A stretch of 64,000 nt of DNA, taken from the NCBI GenBank assembly GCA_002435865.1, contig DIWV01000010.1, positions 62,001-126,000 on the forward strand, written 5' to 3'. The notes below the pieces were generated by a model, which saw only the letters and a list, made by a program, of their open reading frames with translations, was not told the origin of the DNA and did not search any database. Source of the stretch: Cloacimonetes bacterium UBA6097. GTDB taxonomy: Bacteria > Cloacimonadota > Cloacimonadia > Cloacimonadales > Cloacimonadaceae. Positions 15,859 through 24,731 of the stretch are shown piece after piece; the first letter of the stretch is position 1; each line of letters begins with the position of its first letter. The translations under genes and the position numbers were made by a program.

Positions 15859-17178
15859 ATGCGTAAAGACCAACAGAATATCTTTGATAGTGAAAAGACT
15901 GAACCCTTAACTAAAGTTCCTTTAGCAGAAAAGCTTCGCCCCCATACACTAAGTGAACTGAAAGGGCAGGAAAAGCTTCTCTCCCAAGGCTCTATGCTTA
16001 CTCATATGATAGAAAGCAATGATTATCATTCGTTTATTTTGTGGGGTCCTCCAGGCACCGGTAAGACCACAATTGCTAAAATCATTGAAGAGACTTCACA
16101 TATGCCGTTTGTCCATTTCAGTGCCGTACTGAGCAGTATCAATGATGTTAAAACAGTGATGAAAGAAGCAGAGTACCGTCACAGAGCAAAGAACCAGCCA
16201 ACGATTTTATTCATAGATGAAATCCATCGCTTTAATAAATCACAGCAGGATGCTTTTTTGCCATATGTAGAGTCAGGCGCTATAATCCTGATTGGCGCAA
16301 CGACAGAAAATCCCAGTTTTGAAGTTATCTCAGCTTTGTTATCCCGCTGTCATGTTTTTGTCCTGGAAATGCTGTCTGAAACTGATTTGATTGATATCAT
16401 AGCAAAAGGCTTCACAGAGATGGGTATTGATAAAGATGAAGATATCATCAACTGGATGGCAGTACAGAGTGGAGGAGATGCCAGACGTGCCTTAAACGAC
16501 CTGGAACTACTGGCTCCTTATCTGAAAGACAATCCGCATATTGATACGAAGGCTTTAGCAAAAGTTTATACAAAAAAGACGATGTTCTATGATAAAAATA
16601 AGGAAGAGCATTACAACATAATTTCTGCTCTGCACAAATCCCTGCGTGGAAGCGATCCGCAGGCAGGATTATACTGGCTGGCGAGGATGCTGGAAGCAGG
16701 CGAAGACCCCAGATATATTGTACGCAGACTGATGCGTTTTGCCAGTGAAGATATTGGTTTGGCAGATCCGCAAGCCCTTTTGCAGGCTGTTGCAGCCAAG
16801 GAAGCTGTGCTTTTTATGGGTATGCCGGAGTGCAGTAATGCCCTTGCACAATTGGTTGTTTATCTGGCAACTGCTCCCAAAAGCAATGCCTTGTATGAAG
16901 CATACGACAAAGCAGCCGCTGATGCCAAAAGTACTTCCCACCTGGGAGTTCCCTTACATATACGTAATGCTCCCACCAAGCTGATGAAAGACCTGAATTA
17001 TGGCAAAGACTATCACTATGACCACGAAGCTAAGAATAAATACCATTACCAGAAGTGTTTCCCCGATTCCATGCCCGAAAAGATGTATTATAAACCCGGT
17101 GAATTCGGCTTTGAAAAAGAGATAGCCAAACGTCTGGAATGGTGGAAGAAACTAAGGTCAGAACAAAGCAAAGAATGA
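15859..17178 (+). CDS. rarA: Replication-associated recombination AAA+ ATPase RarA
   Basis: A 439-residue AAA+ ATPase of the RarA/MgsA/WRNIP1 family, which acts at stalled replication forks with single-strand-binding protein. Walker A is GPPGTGKT (63-70), Walker B FIDEIHRFNKSQQD (118-131), sensor 1 IGATTENPSFE, and the C-terminal tetramerisation region contains ASEDIGLADPQAL and the family signature LAYLATAPKSNA-like VVYLATAPKSNALYEA. The protein ends with the conserved PDSMPEKMYYKPGEFGFEKE region, so it is full length. It is the last gene of the plus-strand run from the YfhO-like gene. Confidence 0.94.
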   Translation: MRKDQQNIFDSEKTEPLTKVPLAEKLRPHTLSELKGQEKLLSQGSMLTHMIESNDYHSFILWGPPGTGKTTIAKIIEETSHMPFVHFSAVLSSINDVKTVMKEAEYRHRAKNQPTILFIDEIHRFNKSQQDAFLPYVESGAIILIGATTENPSFEVISALLSRCHVFVLEMLSETDLIDIIAKGFTEMGIDKDEDIINWMAVQSGGDARRALNDLELLAPYLKDNPHIDTKALAKVYTKKTMFYDKNKEEHYNIISALHKSLRGSDPQAGLYWLARMLEAGEDPRYIVRRLMRFASEDIGLADPQALLQAVAAKEAVLFMGMPECSNALAQLVVYLATAPKSNALYEAYDKAAADAKSTSHLGVPLHIRNAPTKLMKDLNYGKDYHYDHEAKNKYHYQKCFPDSMPEKMYYKPGEFGFEKEIAKRLEWWKKLRSEQSKE

Positions 17179-17292
17179 GGGAAAAGAGGGAAAAATGCAA
17201 CCTGCAGAAATAAATGGGAACAAACTTAAATGGTTGATAATGATTTGATTATTATTGTCAAATCTGGAGTGTCGTCCTATGGGACCATCAGC

Positions 17293-17365
17293 TTCCGGGA
17301 GTTCAATTTGCCAACGATGTTTATGATGAACAACTTCAGCTAAAGGCAAATTGGACTTCGGGCAA
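17293..17365 (-). repeat. 73-nt dispersed intergenic element, copy 1
   Basis: Read on the minus strand, this stretch matches the plus-strand stretch 51840-51912. The first 21 bases agree at 20 positions (TTGCCCGAAGTCCA then TTTGCC), the last 20 at 17 (GGCAAA to CTCCCGGAA), and both copies are exactly 73 nt with a 32-nt spacer between the inverted arms. Here CAATTTGCC and GGCAAATTG form the stem. It lies in the 257-bp gap between the convergent ends of rarA and the cyclase gene, which holds nothing else I can name. A short open frame across it is probably fortuitous. Confidence 0.75.
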
Positions 17366-17435
17366 TTGACTTCTACAAAAATATATTAAAGTCCAATGCA
17401 TTCGGTAATGCTATGATAGATTTTAGAAAAAGCTT

Positions 17436-19292
17436 CTATTTTAAGCCGATTAATTCGTATATCTTTACCGATTCTGCTTTGCCTTTGACTTTTACTTCAT
17501 CAAGGAAACTTGCTTCTACCCTATCTTTGACTTTTTCATACGTGAATTGGCTGATAATAATCTTCTTCTGTGTATCGTATTCTTTATTGATGTTCTCCAG
17601 CCTTGCACCCAGATTTACTGTATCGCCAATGGCTGTGTAGTCAAATATCTGCTCTGAACCAAGATTCCCTACTGTGGCAAAACCAGTATTGATGCCAATG
17701 CCTATTTCAAAGATTTCCCTGCCTTCGGTTTTCCACTTTGACTGCATTATCGTGAGAATTTCTCTCATTTGCAAAGCTGTTCGGCAGGCTTGCAGAGCAT
17801 GGTCCTGATAGGCAACCGGAGTGCCGAATAAAGCCATAATTTCATCCCCGACAAATTTATCCACAATGCCACTGTTGGCTTTAATGGTTTTTACCATCGC
17901 TGTAAGGTATTCCTTGAGGATTTGCACGGTTTCTTCAGGTTTATGCTGCTCTGAATATGGCGTAAAATCACGGATATCTGAAAAAAGAACAGTAATCTCC
18001 TGTTGTGAACCACCATACTTTAAGCTTTTGGGATTTTTGAGCAGTTGATTCACAAGTTCCGGTGCCATATATTGCTGAAAAGCGTTCCTGATGAATTTCT
18101 TATCTTTCTGAGACTTAAGGTAATGCACAATCAAAGCGCTTACATACAGCAGCAAAACTAAAATTACCAATTCAACAATCGAAATCAGGGTATGCAGTTT
18201 TATAAAAAGCAGGTATGAAGCTATCAGAATTAAAGCTATAATTATAATTGTTAAAATTAATGAGAATTGCGGCTTAATGTAAGACTGAAGATAGAAGATC
18301 GCAATAGCTAATAGTAACTCTAAGAGGAGAAAAATCCAGACATTGAGTTCATACAGAAAATTACCGTTTCGAACCATTTCCAGGAAATTGGCATGTATTT
18401 CAACGCCGGAAGTGAGTTGTGTATTAAACGGAGTGGGAAATTTATCATGCAGTTCTTCCAGAGTAGCACCGATAATAACTATTTTATCTTTGAACACTCC
18501 GTTCTTAACAAGATTATAATAGTCATCGGTTTCAATGCCAAACTGCCCGGGCATCTTCATCATGCTGTCATCAATAACACTTGCATAGGGTATATGCCTG
18601 AAAGTCTGAGAGGGTCCATAGTAGTTGATCAGGGCATGCTTGCTTTGATAAATTGGAATCTTGTAATCTGCAACTGTAAGAATGCCATTGGATTCTACAA
18701 CGCCTTTCTGCCAGTCCGGCAAATATAGCCTGCTGTTGGCAAGGGATGCAACTCCAAGAGAATAATACTTTTCTTTTGCCATTGTCTCAAACAATGTGTA
18801 TTCTCTTACATAACCATCACTATCGGTAGGCATGTTTACAATTCCCCAGTTCAGGTGTTCAGCTATAAGAGGCTGGATTGGCATCTGGATCTGCTGATGT
18901 TCAGGATTATCAGGACTGACAATATATTTTCCTGCAAAGATAACATTGCCGGCTTCTGCTGCATAAACAGCCAAAGCTGCATCAGAATAAGGATTGGAGT
19001 ATTCAGTGAATTCTATGTCATAGATTATTTGTTTTGCACCTGCTTTTTTAAGATTGTCAATAAGTTTAGCATGCATTTCACGAGGGAAGGGCCACTGTCT
19101 GTTCAGGGATTGAATTGTGTTATCATCAACTGCTACAATTACAATATCACCTGAAACAGGTAACTCACCCCTGAATCTAAACTGAGAGTCCTGGGCTTTG
19201 TGCTCCAAACCGGCAAAGAAATTAAACTGGAAAAGAATTCTTAAAATCAACACAATTGCAATTGGAATCAATAGTTTACGCACAGTCTTCAT
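17436..19292 (-). CDS. CHASE2-domain adenylate/guanylate cyclase
   Basis: A 618-residue membrane-bound class III nucleotide cyclase. Order of parts: N-terminal helix (about 6-24); periplasmic CHASE2 sensor domain (about 30-315, with VAVDDNTIQSLNRQWPFPR and DIEFTE typical of CHASE2); three membrane helices (about 320-390); and a cytosolic catalytic domain (about 425-615) with VLFSDIRDFTPYSEQ, DKFVGDEIMALFGTP and DYTAIGDTVNLGARLE. The two metal-binding aspartates (in FSDIRD and VGDE) are present. It should make cAMP or cGMP in response to an envelope signal. Upstream, in the same direction, are an outer-membrane barrel gene, a FecR-domain gene and an exported-protein gene. Confidence 0.9.
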   Translation of the reverse strand: MKTVRKLLIPIAIVLILRILFQFNFFAGLEHKAQDSQFRFRGELPVSGDIVIVAVDDNTIQSLNRQWPFPREMHAKLIDNLKKAGAKQIIYDIEFTEYSNPYSDAALAVYAAEAGNVIFAGKYIVSPDNPEHQQIQMPIQPLIAEHLNWGIVNMPTDSDGYVREYTLFETMAKEKYYSLGVASLANSRLYLPDWQKGVVESNGILTVADYKIPIYQSKHALINYYGPSQTFRHIPYASVIDDSMMKMPGQFGIETDDYYNLVKNGVFKDKIVIIGATLEELHDKFPTPFNTQLTSGVEIHANFLEMVRNGNFLYELNVWIFLLLELLLAIAIFYLQSYIKPQFSLILTIIIIALILIASYLLFIKLHTLISIVELVILVLLLYVSALIVHYLKSQKDKKFIRNAFQQYMAPELVNQLLKNPKSLKYGGSQQEITVLFSDIRDFTPYSEQHKPEETVQILKEYLTAMVKTIKANSGIVDKFVGDEIMALFGTPVAYQDHALQACRTALQMREILTIMQSKWKTEGREIFEIGIGINTGFATVGNLGSEQIFDYTAIGDTVNLGARLENINKEYDTQKKIIISQFTYEKVKDRVEASFLDEVKVKGKAESVKIYELIGLK

Positions 19293-19313
19293 TTCTTTGT
19301 CCTCTTTTAAAGC

Positions 19314-19356
19314 AAAAAGACGATAGGCATGTATTTATCTCTGCATATCGTCTTTT
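19314..19356 (-). terminator. Rho-independent terminator after the outer-membrane barrel gene
   Basis: AAAAAGACGATA (19314-19325) pairs with TATCGTCTTTT (19346-19356) around a 20-base loop, and on the minus strand the stem ends in a short T-rich tail. It lies in the 79-bp gap between the barrel gene and the cyclase gene, so the cyclase may also have its own promoter or depend on read-through. Confidence 0.75.
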
Positions 19357-19371
19357 ATTAGTTAACTTAAG

Positions 19372-21795
19372 CTAAAACCTCTGGGTAACAGACAGATGCC
19401 AGGCTGTTGTTGTATAATCAGCCTTTTGCTGATCATTATTGTTATATATCTGCCAGCCTAAGCTGGAAGAAACATTAGTATTTATAAATGGTTTTGCATC
19501 AACACCAAAGGTTATGTAATTATATGATTGCTTGTCCTGATCACCGCCCAAAGCGGTAATTCTGTACTCTGCCCATGGTTTTACACGGTTTTGCATTAAC
19601 CAGTATTCCCCACGCATCAGGTAATTAAAATTGCTGTTTGTTTCTTTTTCAAGCACTTTATCCTGAATACTGTTCGATATTGTAAGCTGTGTTTTTAAAG
19701 GGAATTCAATAAATCTGCTGTTGAAAGTAATGTATATATTATCTGTTTCAAATTCATATAATTTATCAAGCGACTTACCCGATATGGCTCGTTTTTCATT
19801 ATCGAGACCTGTTCTCCAGCCAATGTCTACAGATGTCGGTGCTATGGGTACCATGTCAAAATCATGTCCAAGTCCCAAAGAAAAGACATTTGATTGCCGT
19901 TTGTAAGGACTGTATAAGCTGGAATCCGATAAGACTATTTCATCGTTAATGGTGTTCTTTCCATTGCTGTTTGTATATGCCAATAACAGATAAGGATACT
20001 TGGGATACCTAAACATTATTTGTGAATAGAAATTATTGTAAGTATTCGTTTCCATCTTGCTTTTGGTAAGATTATCTTTTATCTGAGAAACTCCCCCAGA
20101 CACAAACAAGTATTGTTTGTAAGTATATTGGTCTGATATCAGCCATTGTGTTGCATCGTTCTGCATATAACTGGTGCTGAGAGCCCGGAAGGAGGGACCT
20201 ACCTGAGTATAGCTGAGGTTTATCATATTGTTCCAGTAAAAATTACGAAGGTAAGCCTGCCAGGCAATGAATGACGTGGGACTGTCAAAATCCTTGGACA
20301 TAGGTAATGGCTGCATATTGGTATTGAGAATAAAGATATCCTGGAAAACATCCGGACTTACCGGTACATCTCCACCGACGTAATCACTCAGTTCATCTTT
20401 GGTCATTGGACCAGGTAATGTATTATTATTATAAAGGCTTCCTGCTCCTTCAAAACCAAGAACAATATTCTGGGCAGGGATAGTTAATCTTGTATCCATA
20501 CTAAAAACAAGGTTATCTTTGGGAAAAGCCATCTGAGTTGTATCCGTCGCTGTAGTTTTGATGATATATTTGGAATCAAGAGAGCTTATTATATCCCTGT
20601 TCCTGGTAGTTGTAAATCCCAGATAAAAACCTTTATCCTGACCAAACTGAATTCTGGAGGCTATGGTTTCCTGTTTGAAAACACCTGCGCTATATTCAAC
20701 TTCCTTAGTAACAGGATCGGTTGTTTCTTTACCATCAGTTTGGCGGACAACTTCTCCATGTGCAAAAGACCAGCTGACATTTTTGGAATGCAACCTTGTA
20801 TATATACCTCTGATGTTTCTGTTGCTCATAGTAAGATTACTCATCAGTGGTGAATAATCACCTACATAAGTTTCCCAGAAAGGCAGAAGAACACCCAGCC
20901 TGAATTTGTTAACATTCTGTGTATCTTCATTCTGCAAAGTTGAAAGGTAAGTAAATGAACACAATTGCAGGTCTTTATAATCTCCGTACATCTCAAGGTT
21001 TGCCCAGCCATCATCGCGGTCTGAACCAAAAGTATATGCTGTAGCATCATTGGCTGTTGTAAAAATATTTGTACCTGTGTTAAAGGTACCGCGCAGATTC
21101 ATAGGAAGAACATTTACCTGACCACTGGCTTTGATTACAGTCATCCACGTTTTAGAGAAGATATCCTGCCCTTCTGCAGTTCGTGCAGTCACATAATAGG
21201 TTGTAACACCTGGCTTGGGATTTGCATCTCTGTAAATCAACATGAAGCTTCCTACTTCTGCTCTTTTGGTCATGTTTTTTCCGTTTATATACAGATTGAT
21301 GGAATTCTTAACAAACATGTCTTCTAAAGCGTACCAGGAAACAGCAATGATAAAACCATCCCTTGCTGAAATAGCATCCTGTTCACTAAGCAGGATAAAA
21401 TCCTCGGATAAGTCACCTGCTTTAGCTTTGGGTTGGATAACAAACAAGCGCTGTTCCGGTTCAACGACCGGTAATGTTTCAACAGCTCCGCTGGTTAATG
21501 TAAATTTAAAGTAATATTCATAAGCTTTATCAGGAGCAGCAGTAACCGGCAAGAATCCTCTGTACCAATAACTATCAGGTGTTTCTCTATCCATGATAAT
21601 CGAATAGAATAATTCAGAATCCTGTGTTCTGTACATTATAGCGCTTTCGGCTATATCATCAACACCCTGAATTATCTCAATTCTTACTTCTGTAGCTTGT
21701 TCTGTTTCAAAACCTGATGGAGGTATATGGTTTGCAACAACAGCACAAAGCATTGCAGCAAACATCAGCAGTATTATACATAATATATATTTCAT
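19372..21795 (-). CDS. Large outer-membrane beta-barrel protein, unknown function
   Basis: An 807-residue exported protein with a signal peptide (about 1-20). The N-terminal quarter (about 22-230) is soluble and beta-rich. From about 235 onward, alternating polar and aromatic strands with short turns continue to the C-terminus, which ends in a typical outer-membrane barrel signature (HLSVTQRF, terminal phenylalanine). I do not recognise a named family. A GGGGAG ribosome-binding site precedes the ATG. It is followed by a terminator and the CHASE2 cyclase gene and preceded, 47 bp upstream, by the FecR-domain gene, suggesting one envelope-sensing locus. Confidence 0.7.
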   Translation of the reverse strand: MKYILCIILLMFAAMLCAVVANHIPPSGFETEQATEVRIEIIQGVDDIAESAIMYRTQDSELFYSIIMDRETPDSYWYRGFLPVTAAPDKAYEYYFKFTLTSGAVETLPVVEPEQRLFVIQPKAKAGDLSEDFILLSEQDAISARDGFIIAVSWYALEDMFVKNSINLYINGKNMTKRAEVGSFMLIYRDANPKPGVTTYYVTARTAEGQDIFSKTWMTVIKASGQVNVLPMNLRGTFNTGTNIFTTANDATAYTFGSDRDDGWANLEMYGDYKDLQLCSFTYLSTLQNEDTQNVNKFRLGVLLPFWETYVGDYSPLMSNLTMSNRNIRGIYTRLHSKNVSWSFAHGEVVRQTDGKETTDPVTKEVEYSAGVFKQETIASRIQFGQDKGFYLGFTTTRNRDIISSLDSKYIIKTTATDTTQMAFPKDNLVFSMDTRLTIPAQNIVLGFEGAGSLYNNNTLPGPMTKDELSDYVGGDVPVSPDVFQDIFILNTNMQPLPMSKDFDSPTSFIAWQAYLRNFYWNNMINLSYTQVGPSFRALSTSYMQNDATQWLISDQYTYKQYLFVSGGVSQIKDNLTKSKMETNTYNNFYSQIMFRYPKYPYLLLAYTNSNGKNTINDEIVLSDSSLYSPYKRQSNVFSLGLGHDFDMVPIAPTSVDIGWRTGLDNEKRAISGKSLDKLYEFETDNIYITFNSRFIEFPLKTQLTISNSIQDKVLEKETNSNFNYLMRGEYWLMQNRVKPWAEYRITALGGDQDKQSYNYITFGVDAKPFINTNVSSSLGWQIYNNNDQQKADYTTTAWHLSVTQRF

Positions 21796-21842
21796 TTTAC
21801 TCCCCTGTTAACATTGTTTTTCCATTATTTGCATTGTTTTGG

Positions 21843-22523
21843 TTAACGGGTGATCTCAATATACTTGATGTTGCCGTTATCATCAGTTATCTGAACTTTA
21901 ATAGTCATTTCTGATTCTTTGTTGATAGACTCTATTTCCTTCATATCAGCTTCAGATATCTCACCCGGTTGCGTATCTCCGGACGAAACATTACCATCGG
22001 TATCTGATACAGAAGTAGAACCGGGTTGTACAGATTTGCTTTGACCACTGTCTTTGTTCTGGACCAATACTTCACCTTCAAGGACGATAATAATTGTTTT
22101 TTTGTCCTCGTCTATCTTTGTAACAAAGCCGGTTCCTTTTACAGAAGCAACTGTCGTTGGAGTTTCTACCTGATAAGCACCTTTAATTTTAGTGCTTATT
22201 TTTGAATATACGTTACCGGACTGCAGAATTGTATTTTTATTTAGTTGCTTGTTATATTTAACTGCCGAAATTCTGATAACAGAATTGGGAAAAACTTTAA
22301 TTGCGGCTCCACCATCAACATACTTGATAGCTGCAAATGATTCACCACCGGTTTTGATTTCATCATTATTATAAAGTAACTCGCCATTTTTAAATTTAAC
22401 AACTTTTTCATCTCTGATAATCTGCACATTTCCTCTGCCCTGCATCAAATATGCAATTGGTTCTGCAGCAAAAATACAGCTTAAAGTGACCAGGATAAAC
22501 AGAATTAAAAATATCTTTTTCAT
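21843..22523 (-). CDS. Exported FecR-domain protein
   Basis: A 226-residue protein with a signal peptide (about 1-20) and one FecR domain (about 25-150). Its pattern includes GRGNVQIIRDEK, FKNGELLYNNDEIKTGGES, AAIKYVDGGAAIKVFPNS, SGNVYSKI and the typical VETPTTVASVKGTGF. The C-terminal 70 residues are acidic and low in complexity. FecR domains usually sense or bind envelope signals; here there is no anti-sigma helix and no sigma factor nearby, so it is not a classical FecR anti-sigma factor. A strong AGGAGG precedes the ATG, 9 bp after the upstream gene. Its CHASE2-cyclase neighbour suggests a shared signalling role. Confidence 0.85.
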   Translation of the reverse strand: MKKIFLILFILVTLSCIFAAEPIAYLMQGRGNVQIIRDEKVVKFKNGELLYNNDEIKTGGESFAAIKYVDGGAAIKVFPNSVIRISAVKYNKQLNKNTILQSGNVYSKISTKIKGAYQVETPTTVASVKGTGFVTKIDEDKKTIIIVLEGEVLVQNKDSGQSKSVQPGSTSVSDTDGNVSSGDTQPGEISEADMKEIESINKESEMTIKVQITDDNGNIKYIEITR

Positions 22524-22532
22524 TTTACCCTC

Positions 22533-23642
22533 CTATTTGTCCGTAATCTCAACTTCGATTTCTTTACCGAGCATCGTTTTTACCAGGTCAACTGCATCTT
22601 TATCTGTATAAACCTGACCTTCATAAAACACAGCACCTGTAACCTCAAAGCCTTGTGAGAAGATGTATTTGATATCTTCATTATTGAGCATATTCAGATA
22701 AAGCATCAACTGCTGATATGTACTGCTGGATGAGTTAAAATCAGATGCATATTTGAAGACAAACCAGTCGCTTTTCAGGATATTGTTTTGAGGATTGCCG
22801 GGTTCATCGTTAATATCAAGAGGTTCATTTTCGTTATACAATGCAGTACTGACCTGCCAGGCATAGTAGTGCTTATCCTGAAAAGGAAGAAAGTCTGTGA
22901 AAATGTTATCCTCAAGAATTTGATTAAAAACCCTTTTCCCGCCTGTTTCCACAGAATTATTGTCTGGAGGATAATCCGGCATGAATTCTTTAATTACAAG
23001 CTTGTACCTGTTAACGCTGGTATTAATAAAATTCCATAAAAAAGAAACAGGTCTCACATTTACTTCAGGCGGGTTCTGTCCTATTGGTCTGCCAGGGTAG
23101 CTCAGGAAAATAGCATTGATGTTTTTGATATTAATGTCGTAATTGCTTGTTGTTGTTTCAGGATTTGGAATATCCAATGGAGTGGCTTTGATTATGAATC
23201 TCAAAGTACCATCGGGAAAAAATCCTGCCTGCAGGGCATCTCTTAAGACACTATTTGTACTCATAATATCAGAGATACTTATTTCATTATTGGGAGCTTC
23301 AAAATCATTGGTAGCATTGTTTGTTATCAAATCCCTGTTGGTATATACTCTGGTCTCTCCTGCATGCAATTGATACTTAGAAAGATATGTAACATCGACA
23401 ATTTCAATCATGTTCCAGAGTATGATAACTTCAAGCTCAAACCTGAATGGAGTTTGAGTTAGGTTATGGATAGTAACAGTAGTAAGAATGGGTTGATTTT
23501 GCGGATTAACCGGATCAAAGCTGCCAGTATGAAGACTATTAACGAAGATATTAGTGGGATTGCAACTTACTGAAATCTGCTGTGCTGATAATCCCACCCA
23601 TAATAACAGCATAAAAACCAATAAAACAATTATGCGGCGCAT
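22533..23642 (-). CDS. Exported protein of unknown function
   Basis: A 369-residue exported protein. The start at 23642 is chosen because AGGAGGAAT lies directly upstream and the product then begins with a clean signal peptide (MRRIIVLLVFMLLLWVGLSA). An earlier ATG at 23663 overlaps the ddl stop and would precede the signal peptide with seven extra residues. The mature part is beta-rich, with an Ig-like start (SVSCNPTNIFV, TVTIHNLTQTPFRF) and a C-terminal segment about turning a quantity on (VTGAVFYEGQVYTDKDAV). No cysteine clusters or catalytic motifs were seen. I do not recognise the family; it is co-directional with ddl, FecR and the barrel gene. Confidence 0.65.
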   Translation of the reverse strand: MRRIIVLLVFMLLLWVGLSAQQISVSCNPTNIFVNSLHTGSFDPVNPQNQPILTTVTIHNLTQTPFRFELEVIILWNMIEIVDVTYLSKYQLHAGETRVYTNRDLITNNATNDFEAPNNEISISDIMSTNSVLRDALQAGFFPDGTLRFIIKATPLDIPNPETTTSNYDINIKNINAIFLSYPGRPIGQNPPEVNVRPVSFLWNFINTSVNRYKLVIKEFMPDYPPDNNSVETGGKRVFNQILEDNIFTDFLPFQDKHYYAWQVSTALYNENEPLDINDEPGNPQNNILKSDWFVFKYASDFNSSSSTYQQLMLYLNMLNNEDIKYIFSQGFEVTGAVFYEGQVYTDKDAVDLVKTMLGKEIEVEITDK

Positions 23643-23662
23643 TATTCCTCCTAAGGTTCCCA

Positions 23663-24634
23663 TTATTGTATTTTTTCTTTTTTTAATTGCGGAATTGTAT
23701 TGATAATTCTTTCAAGCAATTCTCCAAAACTAATTCCAACTGCCTTTGCAGCCATAGGTGTAAGGCTTAAAGGCGTCATACCCGGTAAAGTATTTACTTC
23801 CAGGAAATAAAACCTGTTTCCATCATAGCGGAAATCTATTCTTCCATAACCCCTGCAATCCATAACTTTCCACATTTTTTCTGCATACACCTGAATCGTT
23901 TTTGTTTCTTCAGAAGTGATCTCTGCAGGTGATTGATAAGTGGTATTGCCTTTTGAATATTTATTGTTGTAATCGTAAAATCCTTCATGAGGAATTATTT
24001 CGACTACCGGTAATGGTTTATCGTCCAGCATAGTTACAGTCAGTTCCCTGCCTGCAATATATTCTTCAATCAAAACTTTATCTGAGTGCAGAAAAGAATC
24101 ATCCAGCGCTTCCTGCCATTTTGACGGTTCAGTAAGAATATGAACCCCGACAGATGAGCCTGCATCATTAGGCTTGATAACCATAGCTTTGTCTTTACCT
24201 GTTAAATGCAATTGCTCAAGACAATTTTCATAAGAAATACCCGGATTTCCTGTAACTCTGTTTTTGCTTAAAACCAGATAAGCCGGCACCGGTATACCTT
24301 CATGAACTGCCAGTATCTTGGAAAGCAGTTTATCCATTGCGACAGCGCTGGTTTTACAATCAGAACCTGTAAAAGGCAAATTGCTCCCTGCCAGCATTGC
24401 CTGCAAAACACCATTTTCTCCGTCTCCGCCATGAAGTGCAATAAATACAATATCAGGTTGTTTTTGACAGATAGCCTGGATTAAATCGTGCCCCAATTCA
24501 TAATCAATCGGATCAATTTCTATAACCTGATGACCGTTTAATTGCAGTTGTTTGGATATCTCAGCTCCTGAAACCAAAGACACCTTTCTTTCAGGAGATT
24601 TTCCACCTAAAAGGACAACAATCTTTAGTTTCAT
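23663..24634 (-). CDS. ddl: D-alanine--D-alanine ligase
   Basis: This cytosolic ATP-grasp enzyme joins two D-alanines for the peptidoglycan stem peptide. The protein is 323 residues. Visible are the N-terminal LLGGKSPERKVSLVSG (substrate-binding loop), ALHGGDGENGVLQAML, TGSDCKTSAVAMDK, the ATP-grasp segment VIKPNDAGSSVGVH, IEEYIAGRELTVTML and the C-terminal metal-binding FYFLEVNTLPGMTPLSL. All catalytic positions appear intact. It is preceded by a 97-bp A/T-rich gap after the acyltransferase gene and is not in a mur cluster here. Confidence 0.95.
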   Translation of the reverse strand: MKLKIVVLLGGKSPERKVSLVSGAEISKQLQLNGHQVIEIDPIDYELGHDLIQAICQKQPDIVFIALHGGDGENGVLQAMLAGSNLPFTGSDCKTSAVAMDKLLSKILAVHEGIPVPAYLVLSKNRVTGNPGISYENCLEQLHLTGKDKAMVIKPNDAGSSVGVHILTEPSKWQEALDDSFLHSDKVLIEEYIAGRELTVTMLDDKPLPVVEIIPHEGFYDYNNKYSKGNTTYQSPAEITSEETKTIQVYAEKMWKVMDCRGYGRIDFRYDGNRFYFLEVNTLPGMTPLSLTPMAAKAVGISFGELLERIINTIPQLKKEKIQ

Positions 24635-24731
24635 CAGACCTCTAATAAAATGTGTAATTAAATTCTTTATTAATTAAAGCTGTGACAGGGTTATGTGTCA
24701 AGTTTTATATTCAGGTTATACTTAATTTATG

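Noticed and set aside
17158..17349. A 63-residue minus-strand frame with protein-like composition
   Set aside because: It lies over the 73-nt dispersed element, and the other copy has stops and unrelated residues in the matching frame.
21843..22523. FecR-domain protein as an anti-sigma factor of an ECF system
   Set aside because: It has no anti-sigma helix at the N-terminus, which is instead a signal peptide, and no sigma factor gene is nearby.
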